Source: a virus. From it: a stretch of 64,000 nt of DNA. The stretch covers positions 18,489 to 82,488 of IMG/VR virus record IMGVR_UViG_3300027973_000043; one strand, 5' to 3'. The notes below the pieces were generated by a model, which worked only from the letters and a program-made list of their open reading frames with translations, was not told the DNA's origin and did not search any database. Position 1 is the stretch's first letter. Every line of letters begins with the position of its first letter. The translations under genes were made by a program, and so were the position numbers. This document shows positions 15,464-24,615 of this stretch, piece by piece.

Positions 15464-16102
15464 TTATTTATGGTTTAATTCTGTTTTCTTTTGATGAATC
15501 ATATCAACGCATTTAAAAAAACCAGCTCCGTCAATTAAATTATCTCTTTTTGGTTGAAACTTTTCACGGGAAAGTTTCACACCAACCATCATAAGTCCAA
15601 CCGTTTCTGGTGAAATGTCTGGAAGACCAAGTTGCATTCCCCATACTCTGCCAATGTCAGTAAAATTATCATAAGGATGACCATATAATGACTGACGATC
15701 AAAGCTTACAAGATGATCTGCAATTTCGCAAATACTTTTTTCATGTTCATCTTTTTTAAGCTCTAAAACATCAAGATTTTCGTTCCAACATTTAAGACCC
15801 ATTAACTTTGCTGCATGAAACTCAAGATTAGCGCCTTTACTATTTTCCCAATCATTTAAGAAAACTACTGCATCTGCTTTTGAAATCATTTTAAGTGATT
15901 CACGAATGTAATAACTGTAATGATGACCCGTTTCACCATTTGCAATTTCAGCAGGATTAAAAATGAAAGAATAACCAATTTCACGCAAAAGGCTTTCTAT
16001 CTCATAGAACTTTGGGTAATTATACTCTGGAAGACCTGTCATAGGTCCAGCGATATAAATTTTATAATTTTGATTGCAATTTACAATATCTCTTAAATTC
16101 AC
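15464..16102 (-). CDS. DUF4406-DUF6378 fusion, nucleoside deoxyribosyltransferase-like
   Basis: 212 residues. I chose GTG 16102 because AGAAAGG lies seven bases upstream. Residues about 13-110 match DUF4406: KIYIAGPMTGLPEYNYPKFY, FNPAEIANGETG, ADAVVFLNDWENSKGANLEF; this family resembles nucleoside 2-deoxyribosyltransferases. Residues about 130-205 match DUF6378: LYGHPYDNFTDIGRVWG and VGLMMVGVKLSREKFQPKRD. The two domains are often separate phage proteins. Role in nucleotide salvage is inferred. Confidence 0.8.
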   Translation of the reverse strand: MNLRDIVNCNQNYKIYIAGPMTGLPEYNYPKFYEIESLLREIGYSFIFNPAEIANGETGHHYSYYIRESLKMISKADAVVFLNDWENSKGANLEFHAAKLMGLKCWNENLDVLELKKDEHEKSICEIADHLVSFDRQSLYGHPYDNFTDIGRVWGMQLGLPDISPETVGLMMVGVKLSREKFQPKRDNLIDGAGFFKCVDMIHQKKTELNHK

Positions 16103-16352
16103 TGTTTTTTCCTTTCTTATTAGTTTTTTTAATTTTTTTGATAACAATTTCTTCTTTTTTATTTTGCAATAAATAAGAAGAAAAATAGGTTTTTTGTAAA
16201 AAAAAGTAATATTTAATACATAAATCTAATAAAGAAAAATTTAACGGACGATATGAATGTATAAACGAATCAGGAGAAGGATTGAGAATATCCTGGTATT
16301 CTACATTCTCTACTTCGGAATCAGGATGTTGTTGTTGTTTAGTTTTTTTCAC
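16062..16352 (-). CDS. Doubtful small ORF upstream of the DUF4406 gene
   Basis: 96 residues from a GTG start (MKKTKQQQHPDSEVENVEYQ...), ending in a Lys-rich tail that overlaps the DUF4406 gene by 41 bases. The N-terminal half has ordinary composition, the C-terminal half reflects an A/T-rich leader. TTGAGG and TATTAC boxes lie upstream. It may be real or only a leader region. Confidence 0.3.
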   Translation of the reverse strand: MKKTKQQQHPDSEVENVEYQDILNPSPDSFIHSYRPLNFSLLDLCIKYYFFLQKTYFSSYLLQNKKEEIVIKKIKKTNKKGKNSEFKRYCKLQSKL

Positions 16353-16418
16353 AGTTTTGGAGTTTTAAAGGAAATCTGAGTAATATATTTTATTATACAC
16401 ACACCTCAACTTACTAGA

Positions 16419-17198
16419 TTAGAGGAAATTGTCAAGTTTATCTTTTAATTTTGTGTAACAATATAATACTGCAAAGTCCATAGGCTGTAAATCTATATAG
16501 TTTCTAATTTTTGTTGAATTGACATCTGCACCTATTTGCTTTTCTGATACATCACCGTCATTATCTATACTTAAACTTGCAAATTTATCAATTTTAAGAA
16601 TTTGTAAATAATATAAATCTGAACCTGTTTCTGTCTGAACAACATTATAAATTCCATTGTTCTTGTTTTCTAACAAAGTTAGTAAAGCTTTTTCTAAGTC
16701 TGGAAGATAAGTGTGACAATCCATCCAGTTTTTAGGAACATCACTATGTGTTATTTTTACAAGCCAGTTATCAGAATGATAATATTCGCTAAAAGGATTT
16801 TTTATTCGAAGTATAAGTCCGTTACTTTTTTCAATAAGAACTTCGGCTAATCGCTTAGTTAATAAATAAGTGCTTGAAGTATTTAATTCGGTTAAATCTT
16901 CTTTTGTATTGTTCCACTCGTAGTTACCTTTGTATAGTTCAGCAGTGGAAATATAAACAAATGGAATTTTCTTTTGTTTTGTATAATCTAAAATATGCGA
17001 AGGAATAGAGTAATTAACTGTTAGTAACTCAGCAAAATTTCCTTCTCTCATTTCTTCACAATAAATTACCGCAGAGTATTGATCTAAACGGTCAATTGAA
17101 TCATAAACCCATTGCCAAGATACAACTTCAAAGTCTGGATTATTTTTAAAGTATTCTGAAACTATATTGTTTCCTATTAAAAGATATTTTTTTTTCAT
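16419..17198 (-). CDS. NAD-dependent epimerase/dehydratase-like protein (extended SDR)
   Basis: 259 residues. The start MKKKYLLIGNNIVSEYF is a divergent Rossmann start without a clean GxxGxxG. VYISTAELYKGNYEWNN and TSSTYLLTKRLAEVLIE give the Ser/Tyr-x-x-x-Lys catalytic arrangement of dTDP-sugar reductases and epimerases. The C-terminal half (YLPDLEKALLTLLENKNNGI YNVV) also fits that fold. Likely modifies a nucleotide sugar, or is a degenerate relative; the altered nucleotide-binding loop makes the cofactor uncertain. Last gene of the nrd block. Confidence 0.65.
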   Translation of the reverse strand: MKKKYLLIGNNIVSEYFKNNPDFEVVSWQWVYDSIDRLDQYSAVIYCEEMREGNFAELLTVNYSIPSHILDYTKQKKIPFVYISTAELYKGNYEWNNTKEDLTELNTSSTYLLTKRLAEVLIEKSNGLILRIKNPFSEYYHSDNWLVKITHSDVPKNWMDCHTYLPDLEKALLTLLENKNNGIYNVVQTETGSDLYYLQILKIDKFASLSIDNDGDVSEKQIGADVNSTKIRNYIDLQPMDFAVLYCYTKLKDKLDNFL

Positions 17199-17201
17199 AT
17201 G

Positions 17202-17789
17202 TTAATCTTCACAAGTTGCACACCCAAACATAGTATTTACTGGATAGATGGTATCGTTGTAATAGTCGTCCAGCCAAACTAAGGATTTTCTCTCAAATTC
17301 AGAATTTTTATTATTTTCTGCAACTAATTTACATAAATAAATATAATATTCGTCTGAATATATTCTTTTAGATAAATTTATATCTTTATGTAGAAGTTGC
17401 ACGTTATCAATAGTATAACCTTTTTTAGAATCTATTCTATCAACAGAAGCCGTTGATAATTTAAATACGTTATGGAATTGGATATATGTACCTGTTAAAG
17501 CGCATTTTTTATTCTGTTTAATCCATAAGTCTAAAATATCTTCTTCGGTTATATCACATATCCTGTTTTTAGATTTCGCGTGAACTTTTATCTGATTAAT
17601 AATTCTCTTAGGAATAACTCCTGTTTTTGATAGCTCTATTTTTTTCTGAATATTTAAAGTAGTAGCTCTAGAATATATCGAAGATAGCGTTTTTTGTAAT
17701 TTTGTTGCACAAGCCTTAGCTCCTATTCTTTCATAATTTTCAATTATAAAAGAATCTTCTTCATTATTCCATCTTTGTTTAGATTTCAT
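17202..17789 (-). CDS. HNH endonuclease with Myb/SANT-like N-terminus
   Basis: 195 residues. Residues 1-50 (QRWNNEEDSFIIENYERIGA, ATKLQKTLSSIYSRATTLNI) look like a Myb/SANT-type DNA-binding unit used by phage endonucleases. Residues about 90-150 form the HNH part (KKCALTGTYIQF, STASVDRIDSKKGYTIDNVQ, LLHKDINLSKR). The tail SLVWLDDYYNDTIYPVNTMF GCATCED does not look like HNH and could derive from a host gene of the insertion. It sits two bases from nrdB, a common place for homing endonucleases. Confidence 0.8.
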   Translation of the reverse strand: MKSKQRWNNEEDSFIIENYERIGAKACATKLQKTLSSIYSRATTLNIQKKIELSKTGVIPKRIINQIKVHAKSKNRICDITEEDILDLWIKQNKKCALTGTYIQFHNVFKLSTASVDRIDSKKGYTIDNVQLLHKDINLSKRIYSDEYYIYLCKLVAENNKNSEFERKSLVWLDDYYNDTIYPVNTMFGCATCED

Positions 17790-17791
17790 TT

Positions 17792-18850
17792 TTAAAATTC
17801 GAAATTTAAATCCATTGAATCAAGATCGTTACTAATCTTTCCCTTTTCGTAGTCTAATATAGGTTTTTCTTGAGGAGCCACATCAATTTCATCCGAATTT
17901 ATATATTCCTTGATCCAACTTCCCATTGGGTTTTTCTTTGTTTCGAAAATTTGGTCGTACCCCATTGAACGAAGACGAATATTGGCCAACCATTCAGGAT
18001 AACTTTGAAGTTGCTGAAGAGAAAGACCTAATAACGGACCCCGACTACATAAATATGTAGCCCAATCCTTTTCATGCTGAACAGCCATTTTATAAAATTC
18101 ATAAATTAAATTTTCGTTTTGATTAATTATATCAGAAAAACCTTCAGATGGATCAGTTTTCCATCTACGAATGATATTTTGTGTAATGGCTACATGTAAA
18201 TCTTCATCTCTATTAATAAGCTTGATAATATCTGCATTTCCCTTCATAAGACCACGACTACCAAACCAGTAAGTACATGCAAAACTTACATAAAATAATA
18301 TACCCTCTGCTATTTGTAGTGAGAGAACCGTTTTAAATATCTCTTCTTTCGGAGAATTACCCACGGACGACAGTAATTTATCAAATTGCTCAGTGAGTTG
18401 AGAAGCACGTTTCATTACTTCTTCATTTTCATAAATGCTATCAAAAAATTCACTTGGTTTTTTTACAATGTTTCTAAGAATATGCGTATAGCTCTCGGAA
18501 TGCGTATTTTCCATAAGCGTCCACCAATTCATAGCAAACTCTAATTCAGAATTTGAAACATATTTTTTAAGACTTTCAATAGTTCTCGAAAGACAAGAAT
18601 CGCCTACTGTCTGAAAGGATAGATTATTTACAAAAACAAATCTTTCTGTTTCTGTTAAATTTTCAAACTGCGCTCGGTCGTTAGAAATAGGAATTTCATT
18701 AGGTTGCCAGTAATTTTTTCGTTGATTCTCGTAAGATTTTTGAAATTCTGGATATTTTACAATATCGTATCTCTGCAATCCTAAGTCTTCGCCAAAAAAC
18801 ATTGGCTGTTGTAAAATATCTACTGGTTTTTTATTTAGTACTGTGTTCAT
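17792..18850 (-). CDS. nrdB: Class Ia ribonucleotide reductase small subunit
   Basis: 352 residues from ATG 18850. Provides the tyrosyl radical for dNTP synthesis. Ligands are visible in LMENTHSESYTHILRN (ExxH plus the radical Tyr position) and in NRDEDLHVAITQNIIRRW (ExxH). The C-terminus is acidic and hydrophobic (DSMDLNFEF), as needed to bind NrdA. The gene follows nrdA by 11 bases. An HNH gene sits directly downstream. Confidence 0.93.
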   Translation of the reverse strand: MNTVLNKKPVDILQQPMFFGEDLGLQRYDIVKYPEFQKSYENQRKNYWQPNEIPISNDRAQFENLTETERFVFVNNLSFQTVGDSCLSRTIESLKKYVSNSELEFAMNWWTLMENTHSESYTHILRNIVKKPSEFFDSIYENEEVMKRASQLTEQFDKLLSSVGNSPKEEIFKTVLSLQIAEGILFYVSFACTYWFGSRGLMKGNADIIKLINRDEDLHVAITQNIIRRWKTDPSEGFSDIINQNENLIYEFYKMAVQHEKDWATYLCSRGPLLGLSLQQLQSYPEWLANIRLRSMGYDQIFETKKNPMGSWIKEYINSDEIDVAPQEKPILDYEKGKISNDLDSMDLNFEF

Positions 18851-18861
18851 ATAGTTTGATT

Positions 18862-21129
18862 TTAAAGCGTACAGGCTCCACCTGCACATTCGGATTGATT
18901 ATCTTCAAGTTCAGCATTTGCTAAACTATCTTTTTTCTTTTTGGTGTTGCAATAATAAAAAGTTTTTATCCCATAGTGTGTTGCCATCATATGTTCTTTT
19001 AATAAAACACTTAAAGGAATATTGCTATCTGGATAAACTTCGCTATCAAAATACATATTGAAACTACTAGACATATCTAACCATTTAGAAATAACCGCAT
19101 TAAGTTTTATTAATTTTTCGTTATTTTTAATGTCAGATTTTTTAGTATAAACATGTTTATATTTTAAATTTGGAACAATTTGAATTGCGGTCTTTTCTAA
19201 AGAACTCTTTTTTATAATGTACGATGTTATGGGTTCAACTCCGTTTGTAGAACCTTGAACTACACTGCTGCTTTCTACAGGCATTTGCGCAGTTAATGTC
19301 ATATTTCTCATACCATATTCTGATATGTCTTTCATCAATCCAGTCCAATCTAAATTGTTACTTTTAACTAATTTATCAACGTTCTTACAATACAAATCTA
19401 GAGGACTATATTCTCCTTTATGATATTTCGAACGATGAAAATGAGGAGCAGGTCCATCAATTTTAGCTAATTGTGTACTAGCATCCATCAAATAATATTG
19501 TTGCTTCTCAAAAAATTCATTTGTCAATTCGAGTGATTCTTGACTCTCATGATTAAAACCTTTAGATGCTAACCACCCAGCAAAATTAGTAACTCCTATT
19601 CCTAATGATCTTTTATTTTTTGCAAAATTTTCACATCCCTTTACTGTATATTCTTGAATGTCAATAAGATTATTTAAAGTTTTTACGATTAACTGACACA
19701 CTCTACGGTGATGTTCGTCATTTTTAATTTTTAGCATATTAACACACGCTAAAACACAAACCCCAATTTCTGCTTCTGGATCATTTGTAAATCTCTCTGC
19801 TTTTAGCGGTTGTAGTATTTCCTGACATAGGTTACTCATCTGAATAGTGTCTTTCCATGGAGAATACTCGTTGGAATGATCAACATTGAGTATGTAATAT
19901 CTAGCAGTTTCTAATCTTTCTGTCATTAGCATTGTAGCCAATCCATCAGATCCTATAGACTGAACTTCTATACGTGGTATTGTTTTATCGTTTTCGTACT
20001 TGATATACAAATTATCAAAATCTGGTGTTCCAAAAACCTCGTATAAATCAGGAACATCTTTACTAGAAAATAGTGATATTTTTTGTTTATTTTTAATGCG
20101 GTTCCAGAAAATATTAGATATTCCTATAGAATAATCTAAGTGATGAACTCTGTTTTCATGCGTTCCTTGGTTATTCTTCAATTGCAGAATAGTCATTATC
20201 TCTGGATGAAATATAGGAAATGTTACTGTTGCTGCTCCTCGTCTTGCACCACCTTGCTGACATGCCTTGATAGTTTCTTGATACATTTTTAGCCATGCTA
20301 CAACACCACTGTGTAGCGTCTCTCCGTTTTTAATGGTGGAGTTGATTGGACGAAGACGGGATAGGTTAAAACCTACACCAAATTTATCACATGTCACCAT
20401 TCCCATAGTAGTATTAGCGGCAAACAGGCTATGTTTTGTGTCCAAAATATCTATGAGACAGCAACTACTATAAGATTTTACTGGAGTTCTTGCACCAGCC
20501 AAAACAGGAGTTGGCCAATTAACTGAAAAATTCTTACTTGTTTCTATATAAAAATTCTTAATCCAATTTATTCTATCTTCCTTTTCATTGGCAAAAAGAG
20601 ACATAGCCATTCCTATAATCTGAAATTGCGGAGTTTCCAGAATTTGTTTAGTTTTTCTATTTTGAATAAGATATTTACTCATTAATTGAGTTAATCCGCC
20701 ATAAGGAAATAAGAAATCTCTGTCATGGTCAATCATCTCGTTTATTTTGTTGATTTCTTTTTCCGAATATTTCTCTAAGAGAGAAGAGTCATAATACTTC
20801 TGACTTATTAAGTTTTTTAAAAAATCTAATAATTTTGGAGGATTTTTACCACCCCATACAATTTTTCTTAGTTTATAATTTAAGAGATTAGCTGCAACTT
20901 TTTCATAATTTGGAGAATCAATAGTTATAAGGTCTTCTGCCGAAGCAATAAGCGCATCATGTATAGATTCTGATGTTATAGAATCTATAATTGAAAGTTT
21001 AGCTTTAACAATAATATCTGTTACATTAACATCTTTTATATTTTCGGTTGCCCATTCTAAGACTTTATTGATCTTGTTTGCGTCAAATGTCTCTCTTTTT
21101 CCATCTCGTTTTATAATTGTTATATCCAT
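18862..21129 (-). CDS. nrdA: Class Ia ribonucleotide reductase large subunit
   Basis: 755 residues. The N-terminal ATP-cone region (ITIIKRDGKRETFDANKINK) suggests allosteric control. Active-site blocks are SYSSCCLIDI, the Asn-Cys-Glu segment MSNLCQEILQP and GVCVLACVNM. TAQMPVESSSVVQGSTNGVEP is the conserved phosphate-binding region. The C-terminal SECAGGACTL carries the two Cys that accept electrons from a thio- or glutaredoxin. Reduces ribonucleoside diphosphates together with NrdB. Confidence 0.95.
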   Translation of the reverse strand: MDITIIKRDGKRETFDANKINKVLEWATENIKDVNVTDIIVKAKLSIIDSITSESIHDALIASAEDLITIDSPNYEKVAANLLNYKLRKIVWGGKNPPKLLDFLKNLISQKYYDSSLLEKYSEKEINKINEMIDHDRDFLFPYGGLTQLMSKYLIQNRKTKQILETPQFQIIGMAMSLFANEKEDRINWIKNFYIETSKNFSVNWPTPVLAGARTPVKSYSSCCLIDILDTKHSLFAANTTMGMVTCDKFGVGFNLSRLRPINSTIKNGETLHSGVVAWLKMYQETIKACQQGGARRGAATVTFPIFHPEIMTILQLKNNQGTHENRVHHLDYSIGISNIFWNRIKNKQKISLFSSKDVPDLYEVFGTPDFDNLYIKYENDKTIPRIEVQSIGSDGLATMLMTERLETARYYILNVDHSNEYSPWKDTIQMSNLCQEILQPLKAERFTNDPEAEIGVCVLACVNMLKIKNDEHHRRVCQLIVKTLNNLIDIQEYTVKGCENFAKNKRSLGIGVTNFAGWLASKGFNHESQESLELTNEFFEKQQYYLMDASTQLAKIDGPAPHFHRSKYHKGEYSPLDLYCKNVDKLVKSNNLDWTGLMKDISEYGMRNMTLTAQMPVESSSVVQGSTNGVEPITSYIIKKSSLEKTAIQIVPNLKYKHVYTKKSDIKNNEKLIKLNAVISKWLDMSSSFNMYFDSEVYPDSNIPLSVLLKEHMMATHYGIKTFYYCNTKKKKDSLANAELEDNQSECAGGACTL

Positions 21130-21277
21130 GATTAATTTATTAGTACTCGTAAATAAGTATAAGCTACTTACTTTCTATAATGTCTTTTACATTACCATAA
21201 AAATGAAAAAAAATACACTATTAAATAAGGTTTTTTTCTCATTTTTTATCCAAAAAAAGCTAAAAAAGTTAAAAAAA

Positions 21278-21309
21278 GAGGAGTCTTAGATATTTATCTA
21301 AGACTCCTC
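21278..21309 (-). terminator. Rho-independent terminator after rIIB
   Basis: A 15-base perfect stem (GAGGAGTCTTAGATA) with a two-base loop. The minus strand continues into seven T, so it stops the rIIA-rIIB transcript. The stretch 21130-21270 between here and nrdA holds only A/T-rich sequence, presumably the nrdA promoter. Confidence 0.9.
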
Positions 21310-21325
21310 CTTAAACTTTTTCTTT

Positions 21326-22321
21326 TTAATCGGTCAGGTATACATAATAACCATCTTCAAATTCTTGCCAATAATAACCAAGAACATCAAGAGCATCAAG
21401 CACTCGTTGACGAGAAGGATATTCAGGAGAGAAAGAATTTTGAATCTTACGAATAGAAACACTTTCCTCACCTTTTTCAAGCTGACGAGTCAAATATGCA
21501 TAAATACGATCAACAAATTCGTCACGATTTTCATCAGAAACACTTTTCATAGGAGTATTGTCTTCGGAAACTGCAAGTGCAGTAATTTCAGAAATATATT
21601 CACTTACAACAGTGTATGCACTTACACGACACTTCTGACAATTATAATCACTTGGAACGCTTACAACGTCTTTTGGATTTACTTTTACTACAACTATTTT
21701 ACCTTGGGAGAAACTAGAAGCATAATCATGGCTACCAACATGTAAACCGTTTGAACAGTGATTTGCACGATTATCATCAACATCACGACGAAGAACTTCA
21801 ATTTCTTCGCCAATTCCGTTAAAGATGTGTCCTTGTTCATCAACTTCACCTTTAAGAACTTTTGTATCTTTGTTGCCATTAATACTCCAGAAGTTATTTA
21901 AAAGACCTTTATAAGCAAGAAAACAACCATCTTCTGTAAGAGGAAGTTCCTTATATGCAAGGAAATCATACAATTCGTTTACGCTAGTTTGCGATGGATT
22001 GTCACGAAGATTTTTCCAAAACTTTTTAAACAAATTTATAGGAAGATCTTGAGCTACAAGATCTAAAACCTTTTTGGCAAGAATAGGTGGAAGCTTTTCA
22101 CCTTCAAGGTAAACATCTTGATCTTTAACTTCAAAGTCTTTTTCTGTTTGAAGACTATTATTGCTAGAAGAAATAATATCTTTTACAGCAGACTCTTGCT
22201 CATCTTCTGGAAGATCAAAACACTTAATGATCTTTGAGAAGCGAAAGTCTGTTTTTCCAACTTTTGTTGGTTTGTTGTCAAAGAATAATACGATGCTTTT
22301 GCTGTTGATGATGTATTGCAT
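21326..22321 (-). CDS. rIIB: rIIB-like protein
   Basis: 331 residues. The order of segments DFLAYKELPLTEDGCFLAYKG, HIFNGIGEEIEVLRRDVDDN and CSNGLHVGSHDYASSF is that of phage RIIB proteins. Known: RIIA and RIIB of T4 protect against exclusion by the RexAB system and associate with the membrane; the molecular mechanism is unsettled. It has its own promoter at 22329-22357 and lies 36 bases after rIIA. Confidence 0.88.
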   Translation of the reverse strand: MQYIINSKSIVLFFDNKPTKVGKTDFRFSKIIKCFDLPEDEQESAVKDIISSSNNSLQTEKDFEVKDQDVYLEGEKLPPILAKKVLDLVAQDLPINLFKKFWKNLRDNPSQTSVNELYDFLAYKELPLTEDGCFLAYKGLLNNFWSINGNKDTKVLKGEVDEQGHIFNGIGEEIEVLRRDVDDNRANHCSNGLHVGSHDYASSFSQGKIVVVKVNPKDVVSVPSDYNCQKCRVSAYTVVSEYISEITALAVSEDNTPMKSVSDENRDEFVDRIYAYLTRQLEKGEESVSIRKIQNSFSPEYPSRQRVLDALDVLGYYWQEFEDGYYVYLTD

Positions 22322-22328
22322 GGGATTT

Positions 22329-22357
22329 AATATACTATAGGTTTATGTGTCTGTCAA
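22329..22357 (-). promoter_or_regulatory. Promoter of rIIB, TTGACA-17-TATATT
   Basis: The -35 box TTGACA lies at 22352-22357 and the -10 box TATATT at 22329-22334, 17 bases apart. The ATG of rIIB follows seven bases after the -10 box, which leaves almost no leader and no Shine-Dalgarno site. Confidence 0.75.
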
Positions 22358-24274
22358 TTATTTTAGTGTGAGAATTTTACGAAGGTCTTTTCGAGAAATA
22401 TATTTGTTGAACCAATGACTTTTACTTTCACGTTGCATAGTTTCAAAAATAATTCCACGCAAACTCTTTTCATCAATAAGTTTTTTACAAATATTACTAG
22501 CTTTGATTAGAAACTTTTTATTCTTTAAAAATTTCTTTTTGAACTTATCCTGTTCACTAAAAGAAAAGAAATTAAAAGTAACTAATTCTGTCATTTTATT
22601 AAATTCTTTTTCTTGATTTGTCTTTTCTTCAATCTTTTTAATTACTGCTAAATATTCTGGTGAATGTGCTTTAAACCAACCAAGCTCAATTAAAAAATTA
22701 AACATGTTTCCACTTAATGTTTTTACTTTATTAGTAGTTGTAGAAGTATTTTCAATTGTAAAACGATTTAAATTATTAAAATTTACCCAATCAGTATTTT
22801 TTAATTGTTCTTTAGCTTCATTAATATCTTTTGCTTCTGAAAGATTCAGATCTTTTCTTACGTAGTTATGAATCTCAAGAGCAGTACCTATAAAATCTCT
22901 AGAACGCCAATCAGAACTAAAAACGACTTTTGCTTTAAAAGTGTTAATAGATATTTGATTTTTATTAGTTTTAGGCCAATTAAAAAATGAGCTTTTTACC
23001 TTTTTGAAAAGAAAAAGTTCTTCTAATTTTTTCTTATCGTCTTCACTGCATCGCTCATAATATGCATCAGTAACATACATATAACACTTACTCTTAGAAA
23101 TTACATGATTGCAAAACTTTTTAATCCAATAATCTTTACTGTCTTTATTTGGAATAAGAGCAACAATTTTCTTGTTATCTTTTTCTTCAATTTTAAGACT
23201 TACGGTAACTTGCTTTAAATCACGAAGAAGATGATAAAGGTTTGGATAGAGGTCTGCTTTTTTAAAATCAAAAAACTTACCGTAAAGATACATTTCGTTA
23301 ACGTTAGCTAACAGTTCTTCAACAGAAAGAAGAGATTGTTTTTTTGCATCCTCATTGTAGATATGGTTAATGTGATTTTTAATAGATTCGAGGTTTCTCT
23401 TGTTAGAAACAGTATCTTCAAAACTTTCACGGGAAATTGGAAGACTCATTTTTCCAATAGGAATTTCTACCACAAGAAAATGATTTTGTTTCATCAAAAC
23501 ATTTAGAGTAATTTGAACAATACTATCAGTTTTATAAATGACTTCTCCCATTTTATAATAAACATCAGCACAATAGGTAGATTTTGGATTTTTTTTATAA
23601 AGTTTAAACAAAAATCCATTATTTTCAACTGTTTCAACAGGAGAAAAAGGAACATTAAGTTCATCATTATAATAAAACTCAATATTTTTGCTGCAAGTAT
23701 CTACTACAGAAAGTGTACATTTGTAAAAATTACTAATACTAGAAGGTTCAACTTCTACAGAAATTTCAAGACCAGTTTCATTCGTTGGTTCTTCACTAAT
23801 CTTCATAATCTGACCAACAGGAACACCGTTTTTGCCTCCACCAAGAACACAAGTGTAAAGAGTGCAAACACCGTTGTGAAAGCTTTTAACATAAAAAGAA
23901 TCAGTGTAGCAGTGTGCTGCTTTAGAACCTAATCCAAAGCAACCTGATTGTTTATTATCTTCTCTTTTAGAACTCTTGAAATACATTCCAAACACATTAC
24001 GAACATCATTTTCGTTCAATCCCATAGCATAATCACGAACAGAAAATACATTGTTTACTAAACGAACTGTAACAGGTTTTTCGATATTGTATTTAACGTG
24101 CTCATCAAGAGCATTTGTAATATATTCACGAACAACAGCAAGTACTTTGTCGCTATAAATCTTGTCACGAAGAAAGTAACAAGCTTGGTCCATTCCAGAA
24201 GAATCCATTCCCATTACAGAACTTGGCATTTCTTCGGAGACGATAAGAGGATTTGTAGTTAGCTGCATTTTCAT
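22358..24274 (-). CDS. rIIA: rIIA-like GHKL ATPase
   Basis: 638 residues. The N-terminal GHKL (HATPase) fold shows the Asn box REYITNALDEH, G1 box VRDYAMGLNENDV and G2 box GCFGLGSKAAHCY, so it should bind ATP. This and the rIIB neighbour identify it as RIIA. The C-terminal half is Lys-rich and helical. Probably acts with RIIB at the membrane against host exclusion or defence systems. Confidence 0.9.
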   Translation of the reverse strand: MKMQLTTNPLIVSEEMPSSVMGMDSSGMDQACYFLRDKIYSDKVLAVVREYITNALDEHVKYNIEKPVTVRLVNNVFSVRDYAMGLNENDVRNVFGMYFKSSKREDNKQSGCFGLGSKAAHCYTDSFYVKSFHNGVCTLYTCVLGGGKNGVPVGQIMKISEEPTNETGLEISVEVEPSSISNFYKCTLSVVDTCSKNIEFYYNDELNVPFSPVETVENNGFLFKLYKKNPKSTYCADVYYKMGEVIYKTDSIVQITLNVLMKQNHFLVVEIPIGKMSLPISRESFEDTVSNKRNLESIKNHINHIYNEDAKKQSLLSVEELLANVNEMYLYGKFFDFKKADLYPNLYHLLRDLKQVTVSLKIEEKDNKKIVALIPNKDSKDYWIKKFCNHVISKSKCYMYVTDAYYERCSEDDKKKLEELFLFKKVKSSFFNWPKTNKNQISINTFKAKVVFSSDWRSRDFIGTALEIHNYVRKDLNLSEAKDINEAKEQLKNTDWVNFNNLNRFTIENTSTTTNKVKTLSGNMFNFLIELGWFKAHSPEYLAVIKKIEEKTNQEKEFNKMTELVTFNFFSFSEQDKFKKKFLKNKKFLIKASNICKKLIDEKSLRGIIFETMQRESKSHWFNKYISRKDLRKILTLK

Positions 24275-24282
24275 AGGCGCGA

Positions 24283-24312
24283 ATAATATAAAGAGGAAAG
24301 AAAGGTTGTCAA
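24283..24312 (-). promoter_or_regulatory. Promoter of rIIA, TTGACA-18-TATTAT
   Basis: TTGACA at 24307-24312 and TATTAT at 24283-24288. The rIIA ATG lies eight bases after the -10 box. Confidence 0.7.
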
Positions 24313-24353
24313 ATAAATAAAATCATGAACTTTAAAACATCAAAAAAAAAATA

Positions 24354-24414
24354 AATACTATAAATACATATATCATATGGATAATTTATCTCTAATATAC
24401 GAAAATAGTTTACA
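24354..24414 (+). repeat. 61-bp direct repeat, copy 1
   Basis: Matches 25171-25231 at 60 of 61 positions. It covers the late-promoter word TATAAATA (TATAAGTA in copy 2), the start codon and the first 12 codons of the gene at 24377. Confidence 0.95.
24359..24366 (+). promoter_or_regulatory. Late-promoter word TATAAATA
   Basis: Exact T4-type late word ending ten bases before ATG 24377; no Shine-Dalgarno site follows. Confidence 0.55.
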
Positions 24415-24532
24415 TAATAGAATTCGTCGCGATGTCGTTCAAGAATTTATATATCAAAAAACTAATAACAAACATCAAAAAGCAGAATATATGATTGAAC
24501 ATGTATTAAATGTTTCAGAGTTAGAATATTAA
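24377..24532 (+). CDS. Small late protein with IYEN-type N-terminal tag, probably the 5' part of a frameshifted gene
   Basis: 51 codons: MDNLSLIYENSLHNRIRRDV..., ending NVSELEY. The start resembles MDDPLATIYENNM at 12452. A shift back by one base at the TAT codon (24527-24529) would continue straight into LTEQGFLKKIGQGVKNIAKK and the next gene. One missing T in the run after GAATAT explains it. So this and 24616-25137 are likely one original gene of about 250 residues, broken or misread here. Confidence 0.6.
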   Translation: MDNLSLIYENSLHNRIRRDVVQEFIYQKTNNKHQKAEYMIEHVLNVSELEY

Positions 24533-24615
24533 CAGAACAAGGATTTTTAAAGAAAATAGGTCAAGGTGTTAAAAATATTGCTAAAAAAGCTGCACCTTAT
24601 GCAGCAGCAGGATTA

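Noticed and set aside
24520-24540. Programmed -1 frameshift
   Set aside because: The site (GAA TAT TAA) is not a canonical slippery heptamer and no downstream pseudoknot is evident; a simple one-base loss is more likely.
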